Positions 28,990 through 37,549 of a stretch of DNA of 64,000 nucleotides are shown one piece after another. Position 1 is the first letter of the stretch; each line of letters starts with the position of its first letter. Both the position numbers and the translations under genes were made by a program. The notes below the pieces were generated by a model that saw nothing but the letters and a program-made list of their open reading frames with translations, was not told the DNA's origin and did not search any database. Source of the stretch: JAQBDA01 sp963709875 (GTDB lineage: Bacteria > Chloroflexota > Anaerolineae > Anaerolineales > UBA4823); contig CAVPYB010000002.1 of NCBI GenBank assembly GCA_963709875.1, forward strand, positions 372,001 through 436,000, read 5' to 3'.

Positions 28990-29298
28990 ATGAAAAAGGG
29001 TATATTGTTACACGAAGCAGGAGACGATGTTGGCGTAACCGCCATGGACTTGAAGGCTGGAGAAGTCGTACAAGCCGTGACCCTGGATGGTGAACCTGTC
29101 ACCCAAATTAACTTGGTGGATGATGTTCCCCTAGGACACAAAGTTGCCATGCGGGATATGCAGAACCAGAAGCATATCATCGAATACGGTCGCCCCATCG
29201 GATATGCCACCCAACCAATCGCTGCTGGCGCGCATGTCCATACTCACAATATAAAAAGCCTTCGCTGGGCTGGTAAGTCGCAGATCATTGATCACTAG
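28990..29298 (+). CDS. suyA: (2R)-sulfolactate sulfo-lyase subunit alpha, SuyA-like
   Basis: 102 aa SAF-domain protein of the UxaA N-terminal family. The His-rich stretch PLGHKVAMRDM, then EYGRPIGYATQPIAAGAHVHTHN, is the family core. In altronate dehydratase UxaA this domain is fused to the large domain. Here it is a separate small subunit, as in SuyA. A GAAAGGAG site precedes the ATG. The gene is 11 bp upstream of the SuyB-like gene. SuyAB eliminates sulfite from (R)-3-sulfolactate to give pyruvate. Confidence 0.82.
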   Translation: MKKGILLHEAGDDVGVTAMDLKAGEVVQAVTLDGEPVTQINLVDDVPLGHKVAMRDMQNQKHIIEYGRPIGYATQPIAAGAHVHTHNIKSLRWAGKSQIIDH

Positions 29299-29309
29299 GA
29301 GAATTAACC

Positions 29310-30476
29310 ATGACGAATTATTCCGATATCCCTCTTACAGGTTATCGCCGTGAAAATGGCCGAGTTGGTATCCGCAATCATGTCTTGATCGTGTCCGTCG
29401 ACGACATTTCCAATGCCGCCGTTGAAGGTGTAGCCCACCTGATCCGCGGCACTTTTGCACTGCCCCATCCCTATGGCAGGCTGCAATTTGGGGATGATCT
29501 CGATCTGACTTTCAACACCTTGATCGGAACTGGAAGGAATCCAAATGTGGCTGCCGTGGTCGTAATCGGTATTGAACCGAACTGGACCGATTACATAACA
29601 AATAAGATTGCCGAGACCGGGAAGCCGGTTGCTGGGTTCAGCATTGAACGCTCTGGTGATCTCAAGACCATTGAGAAGGCTGCTCGCAAAGCCAAAGAGT
29701 TTGTACATTATGCTTCAGCGTTGCTGCGCGTCCCGGTGGACTGGAATGAGTTGTGGGTCTCAACCAAATGTGGTGAATCCGACACCACCAGTGGATTGGC
29801 ATCAAATCCAACAGTGGGGCGTATCTTCGATCGTTTAGAGAAGAAAGGAAATACGCTGATCTTCGGAGAGACAACTGAAGTTACTGGCGCCGAAGATATT
29901 ATCATGGAGCGCTGCACTACACCAGAGGTTGCCGCTCAGTTTAAAGCTGCCTTTGATGATTATCAGGAATTGGTTCAATCGCAAGGGGTCAACTTGATGG
30001 GCTCTCAACCCACAGAAGGCAATATCCGCGGCGGCCTTTCTACCATTGAAGAAAAAGCCATGGGTAATATCGAGAAGATGGGACACTGCAAGATGATAGG
30101 TTTCCTGGAACCAGCAGAAGAGCCTAGTCGTCCGGGTTTACACTTTATGGATTCATCCAGCGCAGCAGCCGAAATGGTTACACTGTGCTGTGCAGCAGGC
30201 GCAACGGTGCACCTCTTTACTACCGGTCAGGGTAACATCGTCGGCAACCCGGTACTGCCGGTCATCAAGATGTCTGGGAATCCTCTAACAGTCGAAACCA
30301 TGTCAGAGCATATCGATGTAGACATCACTGGGCTCCTGCGCTTCGAATATAACCTGGATGGTGCTGCTGACCGTGTTATGGAAATAATGGCCCATACGAT
30401 CAACGGACGATTGACCAGCGCAGAAGCTTTGCGCCATGATGATTTCGTTCTGACGAAGTTATACCGCAGCGCATAG
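29310..30476 (+). CDS. suyB: (2R)-sulfolactate sulfo-lyase subunit beta, SuyB-like
   Basis: 388 aa, the length of SuyB. From memory of SuyB proteins it matches many long blocks: LPHPYGRLQFGDDLDL, NPNVAAVVVIGIEP, STKCGESDTTSG, GSQPTEGNIRGGLSTIEEKA, DSSSAAAEMVTLCCAAGA, MSEHIDVDITGLLR and the C-terminal FVLTKLYRSA. Altronate dehydratases share the fold and the GLTxIEEKALGN region but differ in most of these blocks. Forms the sulfo-lyase with SuyA and releases sulfite and pyruvate from sulfolactate. A hairpin with a T tract follows. This is the strongest functional anchor of the cluster; D-altronate or galactarate dehydration is the alternative. Confidence 0.85.
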   Translation: MTNYSDIPLTGYRRENGRVGIRNHVLIVSVDDISNAAVEGVAHLIRGTFALPHPYGRLQFGDDLDLTFNTLIGTGRNPNVAAVVVIGIEPNWTDYITNKIAETGKPVAGFSIERSGDLKTIEKAARKAKEFVHYASALLRVPVDWNELWVSTKCGESDTTSGLASNPTVGRIFDRLEKKGNTLIFGETTEVTGAEDIIMERCTTPEVAAQFKAAFDDYQELVQSQGVNLMGSQPTEGNIRGGLSTIEEKAMGNIEKMGHCKMIGFLEPAEEPSRPGLHFMDSSSAAAEMVTLCCAAGATVHLFTTGQGNIVGNPVLPVIKMSGNPLTVETMSEHIDVDITGLLRFEYNLDGAADRVMEIMAHTINGRLTSAEALRHDDFVLTKLYRSA

Positions 30477-30491
30477 TTCGCAACCCCTAGT

Positions 30492-30535
30492 CAGGTCCTA
30501 GATGGACTGCGTGTCTGTTTAGGACCTGGTTTTTA
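30492..30535 (+). terminator. Rho-independent-type terminator after suyB
   Basis: 9 bp stem (CAGGTCCTA / TAGGACCTG) with a 19 nt loop followed by GTTTTT. It would reduce or end transcription between suyB and the LarA-like gene, so the downstream genes may be expressed at a lower level or from another start. Confidence 0.7.
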
Positions 30536-30550
30536 CCTTGTTTACTCGTT

Positions 30551-31852
30551 ATGCCTATTCGCATCCCGTATGGATTATCTTTCCTGACGGTCCATATCCC
30601 CGATATTTACAAAGTGGATATGATCGAACCGCCAGATATTCCGGCAGCTAAAAACCCCATGGAGGTGGTACAGTCTGCCTTAAATCATTTACTTGGGGAT
30701 GTAGCTTGGATTAAGTTTGCAGGGGCAAAATCTGTCGCGATTGCAATCAATGATAAGACGCGTCCGGTACCCCACCAGCACCTGTTGCCTCCTTTGATGG
30801 AGGTATTGACTTCCTTGGGCATCTCCGATGAGTCAATAACACTTTATGTGGCTGGTGGAGTCCACCCCCCAATGACACCTGATGAGTTTCCTGCTATATT
30901 GCCTGCAAGCATATTGCAGCAGTATAGAGTAGTCTCCCATAACGCAGAAGATCAGGATAGCTTGACTTACATCGGCGAGACCTCGCGGGGTATACCAATA
31001 TGGTCAAATCAGGGTTATGTCCATTCCGAATTCAAAATTGTGATCGGAAATATCGAGCCGCATCAGTTCATCGGCTATTCAGGGGGTGTTAAAAGTGCAG
31101 CCATCGGGCTGTCAGGCTCAAGAACTATCAACCGCAATCATGCTTTGATGACTCACCCAGCTTCACAGCTGGGAGAATACGAAACCAATCCAGCACGACA
31201 GGATGTAGAAGAGATTGGTCAAAAGATGGGCATCCATTTGGCCTTGAATGCTATTCTGAACCAGGAAAGAAAGATCGTACATGTTCTGGCTGGAGAGCCA
31301 GTCGCCGTGATGCAGGCGGGTGTGCCAATTTCCCGGCAAACTTGTCAGGTGGCTGTGCCCTTTAAGTACAGTCTGATCATTTCCTCTCCTGGTGGGCATC
31401 CCAAGGACATCAACCTTTATCAGTCCCAAAAGGGGTTGGCACATGCGGCGAGGATCGCCAGTCATGGTGGTACGATCATACTCACTGCAGCCTGTCCCGA
31501 GGGATCTGGCAGCCCACACTATGAGCGCTGGGTATTGGGTAAAAAATCTCATCTTGAGGTTATCGAGCAGTTCAGATTGGAGGGATTCCGTATCGGCCCC
31601 CATAAAGCCTTCCAGATTGCTCGCGATGCTTCGAATATTCACCTGTTGTTCTACTCCAATATGGATGAGGAGTTTGCAAGAGCCTTGCTGCTCAATCCGG
31701 TACGAAATTTACAGAATGCTGTTGACACAGCCCTGGTGGATTTTCAGCCAGGCAATCACATCGGCGTGATGCCGCATGCGGCTTCTGTGATCCCATACCT
31801 TACAAGCGACAGGGAAACTCAGAACACAATCAAGCCCCGCCCTCTCCGGTGA
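30551..31852 (+). CDS. LarA-family nickel-pincer racemase/epimerase
   Basis: 433 aa LarA (DUF2088) homologue. All key residues are present with a constant offset of 3 from L. plantarum LarA: His105 (GGVHPPMT), His171 (EPHQF), Lys181 (GGVKSAA) and His197 (NRNHAL), matching His108, His174, Lys184 and His200. Lys184 carries the nickel-pincer cofactor. So the protein should bind that cofactor and move a hydride at a 2-hydroxyacid carbon. Between SuyAB and an aldehyde oxidoreductase, the logical substrate is 3-sulfolactate, converting the (S) form made from sulfolactaldehyde to the (R) form used by SuyAB. Cofactor genes larB, larC and larE are not in the window. The substrate is inferred. Confidence 0.85.
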   Translation: MPIRIPYGLSFLTVHIPDIYKVDMIEPPDIPAAKNPMEVVQSALNHLLGDVAWIKFAGAKSVAIAINDKTRPVPHQHLLPPLMEVLTSLGISDESITLYVAGGVHPPMTPDEFPAILPASILQQYRVVSHNAEDQDSLTYIGETSRGIPIWSNQGYVHSEFKIVIGNIEPHQFIGYSGGVKSAAIGLSGSRTINRNHALMTHPASQLGEYETNPARQDVEEIGQKMGIHLALNAILNQERKIVHVLAGEPVAVMQAGVPISRQTCQVAVPFKYSLIISSPGGHPKDINLYQSQKGLAHAARIASHGGTIILTAACPEGSGSPHYERWVLGKKSHLEVIEQFRLEGFRIGPHKAFQIARDASNIHLLFYSNMDEEFARALLLNPVRNLQNAVDTALVDFQPGNHIGVMPHAASVIPYLTSDRETQNTIKPRPLR

Positions 31853-31931
31853 AAGAGGTGTGTACCCCTGGCTTCTGTGGCATTTTCTTAGTTTTTGAAT
31901 TTATTACCAATGAGAGTCTAAGAGGTATTTA

Positions 31932-33837
31932 ATGATTTACGGAACGACTGCTAAAATTTTACGAGTTGATTTATCGAACCAGTCAATTGAGACTGAGGCA
32001 CTCAGTGAAGATTTTTATAGGCTTTATCCAGGCGGCAAGGCGCTGGCAGGCAATATCTTGTTGAATGAAATGAAGCCGCATACCGATCCGTTCGCTCCAG
32101 AGAATGTATTGGTAATCGCAAATGGGTTATTAACTGGCGCTCCCGTATCGACGGCTACTCGCTACGTGGTCTCAGCTCGTTCTCCTCTAACGATGGGTTA
32201 TGGTGAATCGGAAGCAGGTGGCTTCTGGGGTCCCGAACTCAAGATGGCTGGTCTGGAAGCTATTGTTATTAATGGACGCTCATCAGAACCGGTATATATT
32301 TGGATACAGGAAGGCAAGGCGGAAATTCGTCCTGCCGGTCATCTTTGGGGGCAACTGACGGCACACGTCCAGGAAACAATTCGCGCCGAGTTAGGCGATG
32401 ACAAAATACGTGTGCTTCAAATTGGACCAGCAGGTGAAAATCTCGTCCGCTATGCAGGCATTACGAACGATCTGCGCCACTTCAACGGTCGCAATGGCAT
32501 TGGTGCAGTCATGGGTTCAAAAAATCTGCGGGCAGTAGCCGTGCGCGGCCGACAACGATACCAAACCCTGGCGTATGATCCTGACACACTCCTGAAACTA
32601 GGGCGTAAACTGGCCAAGGGAGTACGTGAGAGCCCCCAAAGCTGGGATTTACAACAACGCGGTACACCTGGAATAGTCGAGCCTCTCAATAGTAGTGGGA
32701 TTTTGCCGACCCGCAATTTCCGCCAAGGTGCTTTCGAGAATGTCGATGAGATCAAGTGGGAAGCCTATGAAAAAGATCTGCTCACCGCTCGACGAAGCTG
32801 TTATGCCTGTGCAGTACGCTGCAAGCGCGAGGTTGCTGTTGACGGTCAAATATCGGCTTACGGCGGCCCTGAGTATGAGACTGTAGCCGCTTTCGGCCCC
32901 AACTGTGGAGTAAGTGATCTGCAGGTCATTGCCAAAGCCAACGAAATGTGCAATGCCTATATGCTGGATAGCATATCAACCGGCGCCACGATTGCTTTCG
33001 CCATGGAATGCTTCGAGCATGGTCTGATTGGGTTAGAGGATACCGGCGGTCTTGATCTACGCTTTGGCAACGCCGATGCCATGCTGACCATGGTTGAGCG
33101 TATTGCCAAACGTCAGGGCATCGGTGATTTACTGGCCGAGGGCAGCCACCGAGCCGCACGGCAGATTGGCGGTGATGCCCATTTCTTCGCGATGCAAGTA
33201 AAGGGACAGGAACTACCCATGCACGATCCGCGCGGCAAATATAATGTTGGAGTCGGTTACGCGATACTCGGAAATTGGCGCAGACCATCTGGTGGTTGCG
33301 CATGATCCAATGCTTGCCAATTCTGATTCAGTGCCATTTAAGAATGCCCGTCCGTTGGGGATTACGGAGGCGCAACCCGCCCGTAGCTTTAGTGACGAAA
33401 AAATGAAGCAATTCTACATCATGGAAAAATTGACCAGCCTGGAAAAGGTGATCGGTTATTGCTTCTTCGGACCTGCGCCGCGGTCATATATTGAAATTGA
33501 AGACATGCTGCTCTCTATCAACGCCGCCACCGGGTGGAACCTGACTTTAGAAGATGCACTGTTGATCGGTGAACGTGCAACGAATATGGCGCGGATATTC
33601 AATGCCCGAGAAGGCTTCTCGCGCCGAGATGATGTGTTACCGGAGCGACTATTCCAAGGTTTAGAGAACGGCGCGCTGAAAGGTAATAGCATGCCACGAG
33701 AGGAATTCGAGCAAGCACTCACCGTCTTGTATGGTCTAAAAGGTTGGGACCCCGAAACTGGGAACCCGAAACCCGAACGGCTCGAAGCCTTATCTCTGGG
33801 ATGGGCAATCGAGATGATCGCCGATCTCATTGAATGA
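31932..33837 (+). CDS. Aldehyde:ferredoxin oxidoreductase (tungsten type), with apparent frameshift
   Basis: AOR-family enzyme oxidising an aldehyde to the acid with ferredoxin. The N-terminus MIYGTTAKILRVDLSNQSIE and the ARSPLTMGYGESEAGGFWGPEL segment are canonical. The 4Fe-4S ligands are Cys290, Cys293 and Cys297 (CYACAVRC) and Cys510 after frame correction (IGYCFF), matching Cys288, 291, 295 and 494 of P. furiosus AOR. The frame breaks at 33264 to 33267, where four bases stand in place of one codon (GCG-ATAC-TCG). Removing one base gives a 634 aa protein reading GYA-x-SEIGADHLVVAHDP. In this cluster the aldehyde is probably 3-sulfolactaldehyde. The downstream ThiS/MoaD-like gene overlaps its end. 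Confidence 0.85.
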
Positions 33838-34091
33838 TATCTGGGCTTTTCGATATGCGGCTGTATCTTGGTGGTTATCTAGATTTTTACAACCCTGAGT
33901 CCGGGGGTTGGTTGGAAATTGAATTGGATCAGCCAACAAAACTGAGTGAGGTTCTTGAGAAACTCGGAATCCCCTTAGGTGATGTGCAGTTGTTTGTCCT
34001 TAATGGAGAATTAGTAGAGCTTGGCGAAACGATGGTATCAGGACAAGATGAAGTGAAATTATTCCCTGCGGTGGGTGGCGGCCAGGAATGA
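33834..34091 (+). CDS. MoaD/ThiS-like small sulfur-carrier-type protein
   Basis: Up to 85 aa (an ATG at 33855 gives a 78 aa form starting MRLYLGGYLDFY). It has a beta-grasp pattern with KLSEVLEKLGIPLGDVQLFVLNGELVELGETMVSGQDEVKLFPAVGGG. The C-terminus is GGGQE, so the usual terminal Gly-Gly would need processing or does not act as an acceptor. Such genes often follow AOR genes and probably serve pterin-cofactor assembly. It overlaps the AOR stop by 4 bp. Confidence 0.75.
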   Translation: MISGLFDMRLYLGGYLDFYNPESGGWLEIELDQPTKLSEVLEKLGIPLGDVQLFVLNGELVELGETMVSGQDEVKLFPAVGGGQE

Positions 34092-34098
34092 TACCACC

Positions 34099-35265
34099 AT
34101 GAGTATAAAGGAAAAAAACCAAAGATCGACCGCTGGAGATAAGAGATTGTTTGGGGTGAAGCTCAGCGAACTCCCCAAACTTCTCCCTGGATTAATAGCA
34201 GTATCGATATTGGCATGGGTAAGCATCTTAGCCAGTGAATTCTTGGGTGTAAACGTTATGGGCTTCGAAAAAAGTCCGGTGTCGCCAGTTATGTTAGCCA
34301 TTGTCATAGGCTTGCTAACCGGAATGATTGTCCGTATACCAGATACTCTCGCTCCTGGGATAAGATTTTCCGTTAAAAAAGTGCTGCGCCTCGGTATTAT
34401 CTTGTTGGGGATACGATTAACGATTTTTGATGTGTTTCAACTCGGAATATTTGGTATTCCCATAGTTGCTGTCTGTATCATCGGGGCATTGGTGATCACA
34501 ACCTGGATAAACAACAAGCTCAAGTTACCAGAGCGTTTAGGCACCCTGATTGCTGTGGGAACTTCTATATGTGGGGTGACTGCGATTGTAGCAGCCAGCC
34601 CAGCCATCGATGCAGACGAAGAGGAAGCCGCTTATGCAGTAACGGTGATTACCATCTTTGGACTGTTTGCCACACTGGTCTATCCATACCTTGCGCACAC
34701 GATCTTTGCAGCACAAGCCATTCAGGTTGGCATGTTCTTGGGCACTTCAGTACATGAGACAGCACAAGTGGTTGGTGCCGGACAAATATATGCAGACATA
34801 TTCTCACAGCCAATAGCTCTAGATGTAGCAACAATAACCAAGCTCGTCCGTAATGTATTTATGGTAGTTGTAATCCCATTTATGGCAATTTATTATGCAC
34901 GGAAAGCCGGTGATAGGAACTTTCAGGGAGGGAAACCCGGTTTTAAAAAACTGTTTCCAGTATTTATCTTTGGATTTCTCGCAATGGCTTCTATACGCTC
35001 TATAGGTGATGCTGGGATCAATTCGAGCGGAGTGGCTTTTGGCTTCATACAAGTAAATGCCTGGTCCGATCTAATTGACTTCGTCAAGGATTGGGCTGGG
35101 ATCTTCTTGGTGGTAGCACTCGCCGGAGTTGGCTTAAGCACGAATTTCCACTCATTCAAGGCATTAGGGGTAAAACCGTTTCTGGTAGGCCTTTGTGCAT
35201 CTGCTGTGGTTGGTGGTATAAGTTTTCTTACAATCAAAATACTTGGAAGTTTTGTTAGCTTCTAA
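34099..35265 (+). CDS. YeiH/UPF0324-family exporter, probable sulfite/sulfonate efflux
   Basis: 388 aa from the ATG at 34099, 7 bp after the previous stop (a GTG at 34075 is the alternative). An integral membrane protein with about ten helices. Family hallmarks are PVMLAIVIGLLTGMIVR, GTSICGVTAIVAASP and GTSVHETAQVVGAG. UPF0324 proteins are annotated as putative sulfate exporters and are repeatedly found in sulfonate-degradation clusters, where they are proposed to export sulfite. Here it would remove the sulfite released by SuyAB. It is the last gene of the cargo. Confidence 0.85.
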   Translation: MSIKEKNQRSTAGDKRLFGVKLSELPKLLPGLIAVSILAWVSILASEFLGVNVMGFEKSPVSPVMLAIVIGLLTGMIVRIPDTLAPGIRFSVKKVLRLGIILLGIRLTIFDVFQLGIFGIPIVAVCIIGALVITTWINNKLKLPERLGTLIAVGTSICGVTAIVAASPAIDADEEEAAYAVTVITIFGLFATLVYPYLAHTIFAAQAIQVGMFLGTSVHETAQVVGAGQIYADIFSQPIALDVATITKLVRNVFMVVVIPFMAIYYARKAGDRNFQGGKPGFKKLFPVFIFGFLAMASIRSIGDAGINSSGVAFGFIQVNAWSDLIDFVKDWAGIFLVVALAGVGLSTNFHSFKALGVKPFLVGLCASAVVGGISFLTIKILGSFVSF

Positions 35266-35463
35266 TTATGATGGCAAGATCAAAGTGAGATCGCTCAACT
35301 GGAGAAGAGAGATCTCGAGCGTGGAAATCACGCATTATGAATTCTCCTCACTATCTTGCTCCTCCCAGTCAATTGACCATCTGACGAAATAACATAGTGT
35401 CAGGTCTTCCGTACGTTCCAAGATTTCTATAACATCTGTGGAGATCCATGCAATAACTGTTTT

Positions 35464-37021
35464 CCCACCTTTCGCACCTTAAAATAGCATTTTTAGGAAA
35501 TATCGGGTAAGCCTGGTGCATGAGCGCCAAACCGACATATGAAACCCAACGCATAGACCATTTAGGGATCGTCACAGGGATCTGCCAGGAGATCTGCCTG
35601 ATCGAAAAGATCGATGCGCACGTCAAAGCCAGTGACAGGAAGGTCAGCTGTGGCCAAGGCACACAGGCGATGATCTTGAACGCGCTGGGCTTTGTAGGCC
35701 GAGCCTTGTACCTGATGCCCGACTACCTTGCACAACAAGCCGGTGGATCTGCTGATCGATCCGGATTTGACGGCCGATGATTTCAACGATGATACCCTGG
35801 GACGCTGTCTGGATGATCTGTATGCCGCCGGTGTCACCGAAGTGTTCTACCAGGTGGCCACACATGCACTGCAAGTGTATGGCATCCACTCTCGATATGT
35901 ACATTTGGATAGCAGCAGCTTCCATTTACACGGTGCTTATGATACCCGATGAGCCGGAGCGAGAAGCGATCAGCATCACCTACGGCTATTCCAGGGATCA
36001 CCGTCCAGACTTGAAACAAGTCGTCCTGCAGATGATCACGCACCATAAATCGGCTTTACCGGTTTGGCTGGAGGTCTTGAGCGGCAACAGCAACGACAAA
36101 AAGACCTTCAAAGCCACGATCAAAGCGTATTGCAAGCAGTTGAGCGCCGAAGAACAGGCTTATATGGTCATGGACAGCGCTGGGTTCTCGGAAGACACCT
36201 TGAAAGAAGCGCAGGATATCTTCTGGGTGATGCGTGTCCCCGAAACCCTGGCGCAGGCCAAGAAACTGGTGAAAGAAACGCCGGCAGAAGAGATGGTGGA
36301 ATTGGAGCCAGGGTATTGGGGCAAAGAAGTGACCTGTGAATACGCTGGGATCCAACAGCGCTGGCTGGTGGTGTTTTCACAGGCCGCTCAAGTGCGTGAA
36401 TTGAAAACCTTGGAGAAGGCGCAGGCCAAAGAGCTGGAGAAAGCTCAGAAAGAATGGCGCAAGCTGGAAGGACAGAGCTTCAACTGCCAGGCAGATGCCG
36501 AAAAGGCGCTGGAGCAGTTCAACCAGAAATGGAAGGTTCATCAGGCGAATGCCAAAGCGGTTGCGGTGATGCAGTATCCCAGGCGTGGCCGTCCAACTGC
36601 GGAAGATCAAAAAGAGGTGGTAGGTTACAACCTGGAAGGCAGCCTGGAAGAAAACGCAACGGCAATCGCAGAAGCCAAGCGCTCCTTAGGACGGTTCATC
36701 ATTGCCACCAACGATTTAGATACCGAGCGTCTATCCGCCAGGGCTATGCTGGAGAACTACAAAGATCAGGGTGTGTCGGTGGAGCGAGGCTTTCGCTTTC
36801 TGAAAGATCCATTGTTCTTCGCTCACAGCCTGTTCTTGAAAAAACCAGAACGGCTGATGGCCTTGTTGATGATCATGGGGCTCTCGCTAGTGAAGTAAAA
36901 TGGAGAAGTGATGCTCCGACAGCTTTTGAACCTACGCCCCGCTCAAGAGCAGGTCATTACTTTACTCGGTTCTCAAATCCAAAAATGCTATTTATTCGGT
37001 TCTTAAGGTGCGGAATGTGGG
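35464..37021 (+). mobile_element. IS1634-family insertion sequence, degenerate
   Basis: About 1558 bp. Imperfect terminal inverted repeats are visible: the left begins CCCACCTTTCGCACCTTA, and the right end, read inward, begins CCCACATTCCGCACCTTA. Both then have AAATAGCATTTTT a few bases further in. GTTTT directly flanks both ends (35459 to 35463 and 37022 to 37026), a probable 5 bp target duplication. It interrupts the right arm of element 1, so it arrived after that end was formed. Confidence 0.8.
35520..36898 (+). pseudogene. IS1634-type transposase, frameshifted
   Basis: Starts with a DUF4277-type N-terminus (RIDHLGIVTGICQEICLIEK, GQGTQAMILNALGFVGRALY). It then changes frame near 35733 before KPVDLLIDPDLTADDF and again near 35946 after HLHGAYDT. 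Each change equals one extra base, beside short C runs. The remaining DDE part is long and open (from ITYGYSRDHRPDLKQVVLQM to RFLKDPLFFAHSLFLKKPER), ending at SLVK, which looks shorter than usual for the family. It is either inactivated or affected by sequencing indels. Confidence 0.8.
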
Positions 37022-37150
37022 GTTTTCATCCAATCCCGCCAATATTTCCATCACCATTGTCCTACTTGCCTTGAGCGTAAGAAAACGAAAACTCCTGTAC
37101 CGCCAGATATAGGAGTTTTTCGTTGCTTACCGCCATATATTGGGTATGTA

Positions 37151-37193
37151 GCGCCCCCGGCGGGATTCGAACCCACAACCTACTGCTTAGAAG
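37151..37193 (-). other. 3' part of tRNA-Arg(TCT), attachment site between the elements
   Basis: Same 43 bp as at 13752, identical to it over 51 bp (37151 to 37201) and one mismatch from the intact tRNA gene (T instead of C in the T-loop region). No 5' half. It marks the junction of element 1 and element 2. Confidence 0.9.
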
Positions 37194-37201
37194 AGAAGGG
37201 G

Positions 37202-37483
37202 TAATTATCTTCAGCTCAAAAAATCGTCCGTCACTGTGTCAAATGAGTCGAAACTGTCCGTTTGGTGTAAAAATCGCGCTCGTTTTATAGGCTTGATCTC
37301 CGATAACTCCACTCTGTCCGATGATTTCGTGCGTGTTTGTCTTACGATTGTCCTACTTTACCGACCATACATGAGCGTACTCCTGCCGAAGGGAGGAACT
37401 ATAAGCATATGGTATGACTGTGTCGTTGCTGATCATATCCACCAAATTGGAAGTGCGTACATCCAAAATCCTATTGTCCTACT
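37202..37483. repeat. Left arm of element 2 (arm A, copy 2)
   Basis: Diverged copy of 13803 to 13950, with ATTGTCCTACT at 37347 to 37357 and a second one at 37473 to 37483. Short open frames here have no recognisable protein character. The 36899 to 37549 interval otherwise holds only the end of the insertion sequence, arm B and the attachment core. Confidence 0.6.
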
Positions 37484-37549
37484 ATCCTGCCAACAAATCC
37501 ACGTGGGAGACGGTTTCGCTCGGTCTATCCACCAATTCCCTAATGCGGC

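Larger units (their letters stand above)
13752..37150. mobile_element. Integrated element 1 at tRNA-Arg(TCT), sulfosugar-type cargo
   Basis: About 23.4 kb bounded by direct repeats of the tRNA-Arg 3' part at 13752 and 37151. It is visibly more AT-rich than both chromosomal flanks. The left inner end (13803 to 13950) resembles the left inner end of element 2, and the right inner end (35377 to 37150, split by an insertion sequence) resembles the right inner end of element 2. The cargo is a single + strand catabolic set from ROK regulator to YeiH-type exporter. No integrase, relaxase or replication gene was recognised, so it may be moved in trans or be a decayed island. Confidence 0.75.
35377..37150. 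repeat. Right arm of element 1 (arm B, copy 1), split by an insertion sequence
   Basis: 35377 to 35463 plus 37022 to 37150 align end to end with 39201 to 39414. Shared blocks are TTGACCAYCTG, AACATCYGTG, CATCCAATCCC, an ATTGTCCTACT at 37056 to 37066, and a hairpin at 37088 to 37122 (CGCCAGATATAGG loop region). The motif lies 85 bp from the attachment core here and 86 bp in copy 2. The insertion sequence at 35464 splits the arm. Confidence 0.75.

Noticed and set aside
28990..30476. Altronate dehydratase UxaA split in two
   Set aside because: The fold family is the same, but a separate small subunit, the 388 aa length and many long sequence blocks fit SuyA/SuyB better. Kept as the main alternative in the entries.
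36454..37074. 206-codon open frame overlapping the transposase
   Set aside because: Out-of-frame shadow of the transposase DDE region; low-complexity translation.
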